From Firmicutes bacterium ADurb.Bin153 (GTDB lineage Bacteria > Bacillota > DTU025 > MWDF01), in assembly GCA_002070415.1 (NCBI GenBank), contig MWDF01000003.1, forward strand, positions 57,960-118,983: a DNA stretch of 61,024 nt, read 5' to 3'. The notes below the pieces were generated by a model. The model did not search any database, had not been told where the DNA came from, and worked only from the letters and a program-made list of their open reading frames with translations. Each line of letters begins with the position of its first letter. Position 1 is the stretch's first letter. Below, piece by piece: positions 52,033 through 60,505 of this stretch. The translations under genes and the position numbers were made by a program.

Positions 52033-53451
52033 CTATCGATACCAGTCGGTATGGAAGCTGCCTTCTTCGTCCAGCCTTTCGTACGTATGGGCGCCGAAGT
52101 AGTCCCTCTGCCCCTGAATCAGGTTCGCCGGAAGGCTCGTGCACCTCATGCCGTCGTAGTAGCTGAGGCTCGACCCCATCGCCGGGACAGGTATGCCGGC
52201 CATCGACGCTATGGACACAACCCGCCTCAGGGCCGCCTGGCTGCTGTTCAGCCTCTTCGCGAAGGAAGGGTCCAGGATGAGGTTCTCCAGCCCGGGATCG
52301 TCCGTGAACGCCTTCTTTATGTCATCCAGGAACCCTGCCCTGATGATGCACCCTCCCCGCCACAGCAGCGCAACGGCGCCCAGGTCCAGGTCCCAGCCGT
52401 AGTGGTCCGACGCATCCTTCAGCAGCGCGAAACCCTGCGCGTAGGCAGATATCTTCGCTGCGAGCATCGCCTTTTCGATCGTGCCGGCCAGCATCGCGGC
52501 CATGTCCCTGGCCGGTTCCGCCTTCTCGGGCCCCGTCAGCGCTTCAGCCGCCTTAAGCCTCTGGTCCCTGCGGGCGGAGACGTTCCTTGCGAACACCGCT
52601 TCGGCAAGGCTGGGCGCGGGCGTGCCCAGCGAGAGCGCCTCCCTGGCGGTCCATAACCCCGTGCCCTTCTGTGCCGCCGCGTCTTTAATGACGTCCACTA
52701 GCGGCCTTGCGGTCTTTTCGTCCACCTTGTCGAGCACGTGGGACGTGATCTCTATCAGGTACGAGCCGAGCTCTCCTTTGTTCCACTCTCTGAAGTAATC
52801 CGCGGCCCGTCCCGCCCCGATGCCCAGAAGGTCCCTCATCATGTGGTATGCCTCGGCGATTATCTGCATGTCCACGTACTCTATGCCGTTGTGCACCATC
52901 TTGACGAAGTGCCCCGCACCGCCCGGCCCGAGGTAGGCGCAGCAGGGTGTGCCGTCTTCCGCCTTGGCAGATATGTCGGTGAGGATCCCTCCGGCAAGCT
53001 CCCACGCTTTCTTCGAGCCGCCCGGCATTATGCTGGGGCCCATCAGGGCGCCCTCCTCGCCGCCGGACACTCCGGCGCCCAAGAAGTGCATGCCCTTCTT
53101 CTCCAGTTCCCCATACCTTCTCTCCGAATCCTCGAAGAAGGAATTGCCGCCGTCGATTATTACGTCGCCCGCTTCGAAGACCTCGGCGAGCTGGGATATG
53201 ACGGCGTCGACGGCGCGCCCGGCCTTGACCATGAGGATGACCTTCCTCGGGGCCGAAAGGCCCGCCGCCAGCTCCTTCAGGTCATAACAGGCCCTTATCG
53301 AAGGATTGCCCTTCGCGCCTCCTTCCATGAAGGCCTCGGTGACCGATCCCGTCCTGTTGTACACGCAAACCTTGTAGCCGTGCCGGGCCATGTTCAAAGC
53401 CAGGTTCTGGCCCATGACGCCAAGGCCTACCAATCCGATGTCGAATCCCAT
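52033..53451 (-). CDS. gnd: 6-phosphogluconate dehydrogenase (decarboxylating)
   Basis: Cytoplasmic enzyme of 472 residues that turns 6-phosphogluconate into ribulose 5-phosphate, CO2 and reduced cofactor. It has GLGVMGQNLALNMARHG and VYNRTGSV (the NRT loop prefers NADP), the catalytic block GAGVSGGEEGALMGPSIMPG, KMVHNGIEYVDMQII with the catalytic Lys, WRGGCIIRA and the C-terminal QRDYFGAHTYERLD. Full length for the long form. The ATG at 53451 has GGAAGGTGG upstream. It is the last gene of a sugar-acid operon and lies 25 bases after the LarA-like gene. Confidence 0.96.
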   Translation of the reverse strand: MGFDIGLVGLGVMGQNLALNMARHGYKVCVYNRTGSVTEAFMEGGAKGNPSIRACYDLKELAAGLSAPRKVILMVKAGRAVDAVISQLAEVFEAGDVIIDGGNSFFEDSERRYGELEKKGMHFLGAGVSGGEEGALMGPSIMPGGSKKAWELAGGILTDISAKAEDGTPCCAYLGPGGAGHFVKMVHNGIEYVDMQIIAEAYHMMRDLLGIGAGRAADYFREWNKGELGSYLIEITSHVLDKVDEKTARPLVDVIKDAAAQKGTGLWTAREALSLGTPAPSLAEAVFARNVSARRDQRLKAAEALTGPEKAEPARDMAAMLAGTIEKAMLAAKISAYAQGFALLKDASDHYGWDLDLGAVALLWRGGCIIRAGFLDDIKKAFTDDPGLENLILDPSFAKRLNSSQAALRRVVSIASMAGIPVPAMGSSLSYYDGMRCTSLPANLIQGQRDYFGAHTYERLDEEGSFHTDWYR

Positions 53452-53476
53452 GCGTCCACCTTCCCGCACCTTCCCG

Positions 53477-54751
53477 TCAGGCCCTAAAATGCTCTGCCAG
53501 AGCCCAGAGGCCGAGGGAGGGATTGCTTATATAGAATACCTCTTCACCCGACTCCAGGAGGTTCATGCCGTCCTTCAGCCGGCTTACGTCATACTTCGCC
53601 AGGGCCTCGGAAAGGTCCATGTAGCCGAAGCCCGCGCCTTCTATCTCCTCTTTGCTCATCCTGCCGGGGCAGTACGTTATCTTGAACCTGCCCTCCGACG
53701 AGCCGTGTATGAGGTGCGCCGCGGCCGACAGCCCCCCCTTGAGGTCCTCGTTCCGGCTCACCGCGTCAAGGACGTAGTCGGTGCCCTTGTAGCCGTACTT
53801 CCTGATGAGCTTGTCGATGTCGCCGTCCTCGCCGAAGTGGCGCACCCCGGGGGCGATGACTATAAGTTCCCCGCCGTCCGCTATGGCCATCCTCGTCCTG
53901 TAGACGGACTTGTTGCCGAGCCAGGTGCTCTTGTAGTGCTCCGGGTCGAGGTATACGACCACTTTTTCGAGCGGCTCGTCCAGCAGGTCGAAATTCTCCG
54001 AGGTGCTCAGCTCTACTGCCTGCTCGAACAGGGCCCTGTCCCTTCCGGCGAAGAAGCCCTTCATGAGACCCCTGGCCCCTTCCTGCTTCATGACCGTAAG
54101 GATGTATTCGAGCGGCATCTTCGACAGGAACTTCTCCTCGGCGTAGTCGAACACTTTCCTGACCGGGGAATGGTCCCTGCCCATTAGCCTTTCCATACCG
54201 TAGACGGCGCCCAGGAAATGGGTCTTGTCGATCATCTCCTTGCCGCCGCAGCCTACCAGCACGTTCTTGGTGTAGTTGGCCATGCCGACGACCTCGTGCG
54301 GCACCACCTGCCCGACGGATATCACAAGCCCGTACGTACCGTCCGTAAGCCGCCTGTTCACCTGCACCTTTATCGGATAGTCCAGCTTGCCCTCCGATAT
54401 CTCCCTTACGTACGAGGCGGGCACCTCGCCCAGGTCGACGACGTCGGTCCTCCAGTTGTGGTAGAGGAAGCGCTCCTTGGGTATTCCATCCCCGAACATC
54501 TTGGATATCTCGGGGTCGCTCATCCTCTCGTGCGTTCCCAGCGCCGGGAGTATGTCCACCTCGAAGCCGTCCTTTAGCTTCGCGTACAGCATGGCCGTTA
54601 TCGACCCCGCCCCGGACATGCTCCTGGTGTAGTCGGGCGGGATTATAAGCACCCTTTCGACACCCCTTGTCTTCTCCCTCAGCCATCCTTCAAGGCTCTT
54701 GTCTATCTGCGCCGCGCCTATGTCGGCGCCTCTTAAGGCTATGTCGTGCAT
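53477..54751 (-). CDS. LarA-type nickel-pincer racemase/epimerase, probably acting on a sugar acid
   Basis: Protein of 424 residues of the LarA (DUF2088) family, which uses a nickel-pincer nucleotide to invert the carbon next to a carboxylate. Residues matching the known cofactor and base positions are seen: His74 (LGTHE), His152 (VVPHE), Lys162 (YTKN) and His178 (KTHF). The 152-162-178 spacing equals the 174-184-200 of lactate racemase. The ATG at 54751 follows GGAGGA. Between gluconokinase-like and 6-phosphogluconate dehydrogenase genes, epimerisation of D-mannonate and D-gluconate is the likely job. Cofactor genes larB, larC and larE are not in the window. Confidence 0.87.
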   Translation of the reverse strand: MHDIALRGADIGAAQIDKSLEGWLREKTRGVERVLIIPPDYTRSMSGAGSITAMLYAKLKDGFEVDILPALGTHERMSDPEISKMFGDGIPKERFLYHNWRTDVVDLGEVPASYVREISEGKLDYPIKVQVNRRLTDGTYGLVISVGQVVPHEVVGMANYTKNVLVGCGGKEMIDKTHFLGAVYGMERLMGRDHSPVRKVFDYAEEKFLSKMPLEYILTVMKQEGARGLMKGFFAGRDRALFEQAVELSTSENFDLLDEPLEKVVVYLDPEHYKSTWLGNKSVYRTRMAIADGGELIVIAPGVRHFGEDGDIDKLIRKYGYKGTDYVLDAVSRNEDLKGGLSAAAHLIHGSSEGRFKITYCPGRMSKEEIEGAGFGYMDLSEALAKYDVSRLKDGMNLLESGEEVFYISNPSLGLWALAEHFRA

Positions 54752-54806
54752 TGAAAATCCTCCAGTATCATTACTCCGGCCCAAGCCCGCCAATCGTTCG
54801 GCCGGC

Positions 54807-56258
54807 CTACGGCGCGGTGCTCGCGTACATCCCCAGGTACTTGCCGTACCTTTCCATGAGGGCTTCCCTGTTCTTGGCCACCGGCTCGTAAACGGCGGAG
54901 GGCTCCTCCTCCGGCAGCTCGACGGCGCTTTCGCCTTCGAGGCCCGATATCGCCACCAACGCCGCCCCCACGGTCGAGTCGTTGGCCGAGCCCGTCGTTT
55001 CCAGCTTAAGGCCGAAGATGTCCGCCGCCAGCTGCATCCATTCCGCAGAACGGGTGATGCCCCCCGAGACGACTATCCTCGAAGGGGGCCCTGTGAGGCC
55101 CTCGAGTATGCCGTAGCACTGGTACATGTTGAACAGAATCCCCTCGAGGACAGAATAGTACAGGCTTCCCCTGTCGTGCTTCGGGCCGATCCCGAAGAAG
55201 CCCCCCGCCCTTTCCTCCTGCCAGCCCGGACACCTCTCGCCGAATATGAAAGGCAGGAACACGGGCGCTTTGGACCGGTCCTTCCCGAAGGCGGCCTTCC
55301 CTAGCTCGTCGTAGGCCCCGGGGTCCCCGGGCGTCATCCCTACGTTGGCTATGAACCAGTCCACGCAGTTGGTCGCATTGTTGGTCGCAGCCCCCGCGAT
55401 CCAGGCGTCCTCCGACACGTTGTAGCACCACGTGGAGGGCTTCGCGGCCACCTTGGGCACCTTGGTTATCCTCCTCATGGCGCCGCTCGTGCCGACGGAC
55501 ATCGACATCACGCCCGGGTCCGTGCCGCCTACGGCCAGCTGGTTCATGGCGCCGTCGGCGCCTCCTATGAACACGGGCAGCCCTTCGGGCAGCCCCGTAA
55601 GGGCGGATGCCTTCCTGGTCAGCCTCCCGTGGTACATAAGGTCCCTCAGCGGCGAGAGCATATTCCGGCCCGCGCCCGCAGCGGCTAGGGCCTTTTCGTC
55701 CCAGTCCAGCGTATGTACGTTCAGCAGCCCGCTTCCGGAGGCCAGGCACGTGGATACCGCCCTTTCCCCCGCAAGCGAGAGATACAGCCATTCCAGCTGA
55801 GTTATTATGTATGACGCGCCGGAAAGCCCCTTGTCCTCGGCGGTCATGCCGGCCAGCTTCCAGCACGGGTACATGCCGTGCAGCACGCACCCGGTCCTGG
55901 AGTAGTAATCCGCGGCCTCTCCCCCGGCCCTTGCCGCCGCGGCCGCCTTCGCACCCGTAAGGTCCGCCCAGGTCCTTATCCTGCCTATCGGCAGGAGGTC
56001 CCGGTCGAGCAGGAGCATGCTGTGCCACGTACCGCAAAGTCCCACGGCCGCGGGGTTGATGCCCCTGGCCGAAGATTCCCGGGCCACCTGGCCCAGCACT
56101 TCATACGCAGATACAAGGATCCCGCCCGGATCTTGTGTCAGCCCGTCTGATGCCTCCTTCGGGTACTGCCTGGACCTTGCGAGCACTACGCCTTCTTCTC
56201 TGGAATAGAGTATGCACTTCGCCGATGAGGTGCTCACCTCAAGGCTAAGGACATGCAT
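54807..56258 (-). CDS. FGGY-family carbohydrate kinase, gluconokinase-like
   Basis: Cytoplasmic kinase of 483 residues. It starts LSLEVSTSSAKCILYS, has GTWHSMLLLDRDLLPIG, TWADLTGAKAA, FIGGADGAMNQLAVGGTDPG with the catalytic Asp, SMSVGTSGAMRR and the C-terminal VVSGGITRSAEWMQLAADIF. The SVGTSGAxR and WCYNV blocks fit FGGY gluconokinase better than glycerol or ribulose kinases, though xylulokinase is possible. The ATG has GGAAGGGG upstream. Flanked by LarA-like and SDR genes, it probably makes 6-phosphogluconate. Confidence 0.9.
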   Translation of the reverse strand: MHVLSLEVSTSSAKCILYSREEGVVLARSRQYPKEASDGLTQDPGGILVSAYEVLGQVARESSARGINPAAVGLCGTWHSMLLLDRDLLPIGRIRTWADLTGAKAAAAARAGGEAADYYSRTGCVLHGMYPCWKLAGMTAEDKGLSGASYIITQLEWLYLSLAGERAVSTCLASGSGLLNVHTLDWDEKALAAAGAGRNMLSPLRDLMYHGRLTRKASALTGLPEGLPVFIGGADGAMNQLAVGGTDPGVMSMSVGTSGAMRRITKVPKVAAKPSTWCYNVSEDAWIAGAATNNATNCVDWFIANVGMTPGDPGAYDELGKAAFGKDRSKAPVFLPFIFGERCPGWQEERAGGFFGIGPKHDRGSLYYSVLEGILFNMYQCYGILEGLTGPPSRIVVSGGITRSAEWMQLAADIFGLKLETTGSANDSTVGAALVAISGLEGESAVELPEEEPSAVYEPVAKNREALMERYGKYLGMYASTAP

Positions 56259-56276
56259 CTTATCACCCCTTCCGGA

Positions 56277-57098
56277 TTAGACGCCGCAGTATGCGTTGAA
56301 CGCGCCGTCTACGGGTATCACGGCGCCGTTGACGAAGCTTGACGCATCGGATATCAGCCATACCAGCGTGCCGATGAGATCCTCGGGCACTCCGTACTTG
56401 CCCATGGGGGTATGGTCTATGATCCTCTCACCCCTGGGGGTGGCGTTTCCGGTCTGCTTGTCTACCAGCAGGTAGTAGTTCTGCTGCGTAAGGAAGAACC
56501 CGGGGGCTAGGGCGTTGACCCTTACGTCCTTCGAGTAGTTCTGGTTGATGTGCACCGCAAGCCACGCGGTGAAGTTGGAGACGGCTGCCTTGGCGGCCGA
56601 ATATGCGAGGACTTTGGTGAGCGGCTTGAACGCGCTCATGGAGGACATGTTGATGATGGAGCCCTTGCCCTTCTCCACCATGATCTTGCCGAACACCTGC
56701 GACGGCAGCACGGTGCCCACGATGTTGAGGTTGAACACCCACTGGATGGCCTCCGCCGGCAGGTCGAAGAAGCTCATGGTGTCGCTCGTGGTCGCGTCCG
56801 GCTTGTTGCCGCCGGCGCCGTTTATGAGCACGTCCACGGTGCCGAAATCGGCGACTATCTCATCCTTGGCCTTCTCTACGGATGCTTTGTCCAGGACGTT
56901 GACCGCATAACCCTTGGCGGTCCCGCCCTTTTCGCATATCCTGGCTGCGACAGCGTCTGCAGCTTCGGCCCTCAGGTCCAGTATGGCCACCTTGACGCCC
57001 CTCTCCGCGAGCGACTCCGCCATCTGGCTGCACAGTATCCCGCCTCCGCCTGTGATGACGGCCACTTTACCCGATACGTCGAACAACTTGTCTTGCAT
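56277..57098 (-). CDS. SDR oxidoreductase, UxuB-type fructuronate reductase likely
   Basis: Cytoplasmic NAD(P)-dependent dehydrogenase of 273 residues. It shows TGGGGILCSQMAESLAERG, INGAGGNKP, INMSSMSAFKPL with the catalytic Ser, YSAAKAAVSNFTAWLAVH with the Tyr/Lys pair, and VNALAPGFFLTQQNYYLLVD. The last block and the SSMSAFxPL form are those of the SDR-type D-mannonate oxidoreductase (Bacillus UxuB/YjmF). Gluconate 5-dehydrogenase is the alternative. The ATG follows GGGGAGG. It lies between the LacI-like gene and the kinase. Confidence 0.87.
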   Translation of the reverse strand: MQDKLFDVSGKVAVITGGGGILCSQMAESLAERGVKVAILDLRAEAADAVAARICEKGGTAKGYAVNVLDKASVEKAKDEIVADFGTVDVLINGAGGNKPDATTSDTMSFFDLPAEAIQWVFNLNIVGTVLPSQVFGKIMVEKGKGSIINMSSMSAFKPLTKVLAYSAAKAAVSNFTAWLAVHINQNYSKDVRVNALAPGFFLTQQNYYLLVDKQTGNATPRGERIIDHTPMGKYGVPEDLIGTLVWLISDASSFVNGAVIPVDGAFNAYCGV

Positions 57099-57149
57099 TT
57101 GTGTACCTCCCCGTGAGTCTATTCTATATTATTTCCGGCCGATCCGATT

Positions 57150-58196
57150 TCATACGACATCGGCGCCGGTCCCTTCCCTTATGTCGGCGACGGAAGCCCT
57201 TTCTGCCATTGTGCAGTCGACCAGTATCGCCCTCTTCGCGTCCGTCGACCCCTCTATCCTGTCGATCAGCCTCCCTGCGCCTATCTCGCCCAGCTCAGGG
57301 TGGGGCAGCTCTACCGCCGTGAAGCCGGGGCCTGCCATCTCCGCCCAGACGGGATTTCCCACGATGACTACGGACGCGTCGCGCGGCACTTCCAGGCCCG
57401 CTTCCCTCATGCGTCTGACGACGTGCTCGCCGATTATGTGATGCCCTATGACCAGGGCCGTGCAGCTTCTGCCGGCAAGGAACTCCAAGACCATCCTCTC
57501 TCCTTCCTCCTCGGTCGGATAGCCCAGGTACAAAGGACAATCATTAGCCTTAAGGCCCAGCTTCTCAACGGTGGAGCTGAAGGAGCGCCTGCGGTCCGCG
57601 AACTCCGGCATCACGGGGCCTATGAAACCGATCCTCCTGTGCCCCTTGCCGTACAGGTGCCCGACCGCCATGGCGACCGCGCCGCCTCCGTCGAAAGCCA
57701 CGCTGTCATACGGGTAGTCGGCCTCGTAAGGCCTGTCCAGGACAACGTAGGGTACGCCCATCCTCTCGATCTTGCCCACGTGGACCGCCCCCTTGGGCGA
57801 TATCGCAAGCATGAACCCGTCTACTTGCTGGGCCAGGAGGCTCTGTATGTAGCCCTCCTCGCGCGCAGGGTCCCCCATGGTGCTGCATATGAGCATCAGG
57901 TATCCCCTGTCGTTGAACACGCGCTCGGCGCCCACCACCATCCTCATGTAGATGGTGTTGTAGAGCTCCGGGACGAGCATGGCTATCATCTTCCTGCTCT
58001 TGCCCTTCATGGACCTCGCGAGCAGGTTGGGCGTGTAGCCGAGGTCCGCGGCGGCTTCCAGCACCTTCTGCCGGAGCTTCTCGCTCACGTACTTGCCCTG
58101 CCTTCCGCTAATGACGTTGGAGGCCGTAGCGATGGATGTGCCTGCAAGGACGGCTACGTCCCTAAGGGTGGGGCGCAATGGCCTTCCCGATTCCAA
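57150..58196 (-). CDS. LacI-family transcriptional regulator
   Basis: Protein of 348 residues. The N-terminal LacI helix-turn-helix (TLRDVAVLAGTSIATASNVI, then SGRQGKYVSEKLRQKV) and hinge (LGYTPNLLARSMKGK) are followed by a periplasmic-binding-protein-like sensor domain. The TTG start at 58196 has AAGGAGG 8 bases upstream; a GTG 9 bases earlier touches it. It heads the sugar-acid operon and probably binds the palindrome at 58226-58239, controlling both directions in response to a sugar acid. Confidence 0.92.
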   Translation of the reverse strand: MESGRPLRPTLRDVAVLAGTSIATASNVISGRQGKYVSEKLRQKVLEAAADLGYTPNLLARSMKGKSRKMIAMLVPELYNTIYMRMVVGAERVFNDRGYLMLICSTMGDPAREEGYIQSLLAQQVDGFMLAISPKGAVHVGKIERMGVPYVVLDRPYEADYPYDSVAFDGGGAVAMAVGHLYGKGHRRIGFIGPVMPEFADRRRSFSSTVEKLGLKANDCPLYLGYPTEEEGERMVLEFLAGRSCTALVIGHHIIGEHVVRRMREAGLEVPRDASVVIVGNPVWAEMAGPGFTAVELPHPELGEIGAGRLIDRIEGSTDAKRAILVDCTMAERASVADIREGTGADVV

Positions 58197-58225
58197 GTGC
58201 AGCACCTCCTTAATAAGGGGGTTTG

Positions 58226-58269
58226 GATAAACGTTTATCTGGACAAAAATGTAGCACCTAATTTATAAT
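58226..58269 (+). promoter_or_regulatory. LacI-type operator and rightward promoter
   Basis: GATAAACGTTTATC (58226-58239) is a perfect 14-bp palindrome with the central CG typical of LacI-family operators. The next base begins a -35-like TGGACA (58240-58245), followed by an 18-bp spacer and a perfect TATAAT (58264-58269). The site is also 30 bases from the LacI-like start codon, so it can regulate both directions. Confidence 0.75.
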
Positions 58270-58303
58270 TGTGTCAATCCAGCATACTTTGGAGGTTGTC
58301 ATA

Positions 58304-59350
58304 ATGCCGCTGCGTTTTGCCGTTATCGGTTGCGGAGCCATCGCAAGGATGCACCTCGAGGCGATATCCGGTATCCCGGAAGCCGAACTTTCCATCGTAG
58401 TGTGCCGTAACGAGGCTAAGGCAAGGGAAATAGAGAAGGAATTCGGCTGCCGCATCGTCAAGGACCCAATCGAAGCAGCCACAGACCCGGGAATAGACGC
58501 CGTAGACATAATCACACCTTCCGGCTCAAGGCGCGACATCGCCGTCGCCGCGGCCGGGGCGGGCAAGCACGTCATAATGGAAAAGCCCCTCGAGATAACC
58601 ACCGACAGGGTGGACGACATGCTCAGGGCCTGCGAGGAGGCCGGCGTCAAGTGCGCCGGGATATTCCAGTTCAGGTACAAGCCAGCCTGGATCTTCGCGA
58701 AGAAGGCCGTAACCGAAGGCTACCTCGGCAGGGTGGTGCTCGGCGACGCCTACAACAAGTGGTGGCGCACGCAGGAGTACTATGACGGCTCGTCATGGCG
58801 CGGGACCTGGGAGCTGGACGGCGGGGGCGCGCTCATGAACCAGGGCATACACGCCGTCGACCTGCTGCAGTGGATCATGGGTGATGTGACCGAAGTGTAC
58901 GCCAACACGGGAACGCTGGCCCACGAGAACATAGAGGTGGAAGACACCGCCGTCGCGACTCTGAGGTTCGGCAGCGGCGCCCTCGGCGTGATAGAGGGCA
59001 CGACTTCCGTATACCCCGGCTATCCCATGAAGATCGAAATACACGGGACGAAGGGTTCACTCATCGTCTCGGGCGACCATATAGTCGACTTCCAGTCCGC
59101 CGTCGCGCCGGCTTACGCCTTCGAGGAGGCAGGAAGGCTCCATGCGCCCGTCGTCACCATGTCCACGGCCTCGGACCCGGCGCAGGTCGACTGCACCTGG
59201 CACAGGCTCCAGATCGAGGATTTCGTGAAGTCGGTCCTTGAAGGCACCGAGCCTCTCGTCTCGGGCAGGGAGGGCCGCAAGAGCGTCGAGATAATAAACG
59301 CCATATACAAGTCGGCCAGGACCGGCGCGCCCGTGAAGCTTCCTTTGTGA
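58304..59350 (+). CDS. Gfo/Idh/MocA-family oxidoreductase
   Basis: Cytoplasmic NAD(P)-dependent sugar or inositol dehydrogenase of 348 residues. The N-terminal Rossmann fold has VIGCGAIARMHLEAI and the family's EKPLEIT with the conserved Lys. GGGALMNQGIHAVDLLQWIM carries the catalytic-site His of the GxxxDxxxH type, and the second half forms the open beta-sheet. ATG at 58304 with GGAGG 8 bases upstream. It is the first gene right of the LacI operator and is followed by a TTT transporter, so it probably acts on the imported compound. Confidence 0.9.
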   Translation: MPLRFAVIGCGAIARMHLEAISGIPEAELSIVVCRNEAKAREIEKEFGCRIVKDPIEAATDPGIDAVDIITPSGSRRDIAVAAAGAGKHVIMEKPLEITTDRVDDMLRACEEAGVKCAGIFQFRYKPAWIFAKKAVTEGYLGRVVLGDAYNKWWRTQEYYDGSSWRGTWELDGGGALMNQGIHAVDLLQWIMGDVTEVYANTGTLAHENIEVEDTAVATLRFGSGALGVIEGTTSVYPGYPMKIEIHGTKGSLIVSGDHIVDFQSAVAPAYAFEEAGRLHAPVVTMSTASDPAQVDCTWHRLQIEDFVKSVLEGTEPLVSGREGRKSVEIINAIYKSARTGAPVKLPL

Positions 59351-59433
59351 GGCCCAAGGCGTTTGATGCCGGATAAAATTAAAAGGCAACCCGAAACACG
59401 CTTCATCAATAACCTGAGAGGAGCTGGAAAGAA

Positions 59434-60432
59434 GTGAAGAAAGGCATCTTTCGCATCATCGCGACCCTCGTGTTGTTAGCGGTCTTCGCATCAGGAGCGA
59501 TGGCGGCATGGAAACCGGCCAAGAACCTCAATATCATCGTACCGTGGAACCCGGGCGGAGCGTCCGACCTTACGGCCCGCATGGTGGCCTCCGAGATGGA
59601 AAAGCCCCTCGGCGTCCGCATCAGCATCACCAACACCCCCGGCGGCTCGGGCGCAATAGGGACCAAGAACATGTTCGACGCGCCGCACGACGGCTATACG
59701 CTAAGCGGCAACGCGACCAACTCCATCGTGACCTACCAGGCGATGGAGCTGCTGCCCAACAGCCACAAGGAGTACAACAGCTATCTTGCGGTATTCACGC
59801 CCAACGTGATCTGCGTCGGCGCGGATTCCAAGATTAAGGACATCCCGGACCTGCTGGCGGCCATGAAAGCAAGGAAGGTGACCGTAGGTTCCGCAGGCGT
59901 CGGCGCCGGCGGACACCAGGCTGCCGAGTTCTTCAAGGCAGCGACCGGCTTCGCCTACACACACGTCCCCTACGCAGGCGGCGCGCCCGCCGTCACGGCC
60001 ACCGTGTCGGGCGAGGTCGAAGTCGTCATGCAGCTGTCCATGGAAGTAGTCGAGATGCTGAGGGCCAAGCAGCTCAGGGCCCTTGCCGTAATGGACAAGG
60101 AGCCTCTTGAGGTACAGGGCTACGGCACCATACCTCCCGTGACCAACTGGATACCCAACCTTCCCACCGTGGGTTCGTACTTCGGGCTCTTCGCGCCCAA
60201 GGACATCCCCGCCGAGGCCAACCAGGGCATAATCGAAGCCTTCAAGGTGGCGTGCGCCTCCAAGACGGTGAAGGATTTCGCGATCAGCAAGGGTGCAAAG
60301 CCCGTCTGCGTCTACGGGGCCGAGGCCGACAGGATCTCCGATGAGGCCGCGTCTCTCATCTGCTGGGTGCTCTACGACAACGGCGTGATCAAGACATCAC
60401 CGGAGAAGTTCGCGATCCCCAGGGCGAAATAA
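59434..60432 (+). CDS. TTT (tripartite tricarboxylate) transporter binding protein, Bug/TctC family
   Basis: Periplasmic binding protein of 332 residues. The signal peptide (GIFRIIATLVLLAVFASG, cut before AWKPAKNL) precedes NIIVPWNPGGASDLTARMVA and TNTPGGSGAIGTKN, both Bug-family hallmarks. AGVGAGGHQAAEFFKAATGF and the HVPYAGGAPAVTAT block follow. GTG start with GGAG and AAAG upstream. Bug proteins bind carboxylates and many other solutes; here a sugar acid is suggested by the neighbours. Confidence 0.93.
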   Translation: MKKGIFRIIATLVLLAVFASGAMAAWKPAKNLNIIVPWNPGGASDLTARMVASEMEKPLGVRISITNTPGGSGAIGTKNMFDAPHDGYTLSGNATNSIVTYQAMELLPNSHKEYNSYLAVFTPNVICVGADSKIKDIPDLLAAMKARKVTVGSAGVGAGGHQAAEFFKAATGFAYTHVPYAGGAPAVTATVSGEVEVVMQLSMEVVEMLRAKQLRALAVMDKEPLEVQGYGTIPPVTNWIPNLPTVGSYFGLFAPKDIPAEANQGIIEAFKVACASKTVKDFAISKGAKPVCVYGAEADRISDEAASLICWVLYDNGVIKTSPEKFAIPRAK

Positions 60433-60454
60433 CCACAACATATCCGATCTCAGG

Positions 60455-60489
60455 GTGCGCGGCGAGGTTTAGGACCGCCGCGCACTTTT
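60455..60489 (+). terminator. Terminator/attenuator between tctC- and tctB-type genes
   Basis: A perfect 10-bp GC stem (60455-60464 with 60476-60485, 11-base loop) followed by TTTT. It should limit transcripts that continue into the membrane subunits. Confidence 0.78.
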
Positions 60490-60505
60490 ACAGGAGTGAT
60501 ACCAT

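Noticed and set aside
59405..59425. CTGAGAGGAG resembling part of a TPP riboswitch
   Set aside because: Only this short stretch matches; the rest of the conserved core and stems is absent and the region is too short.
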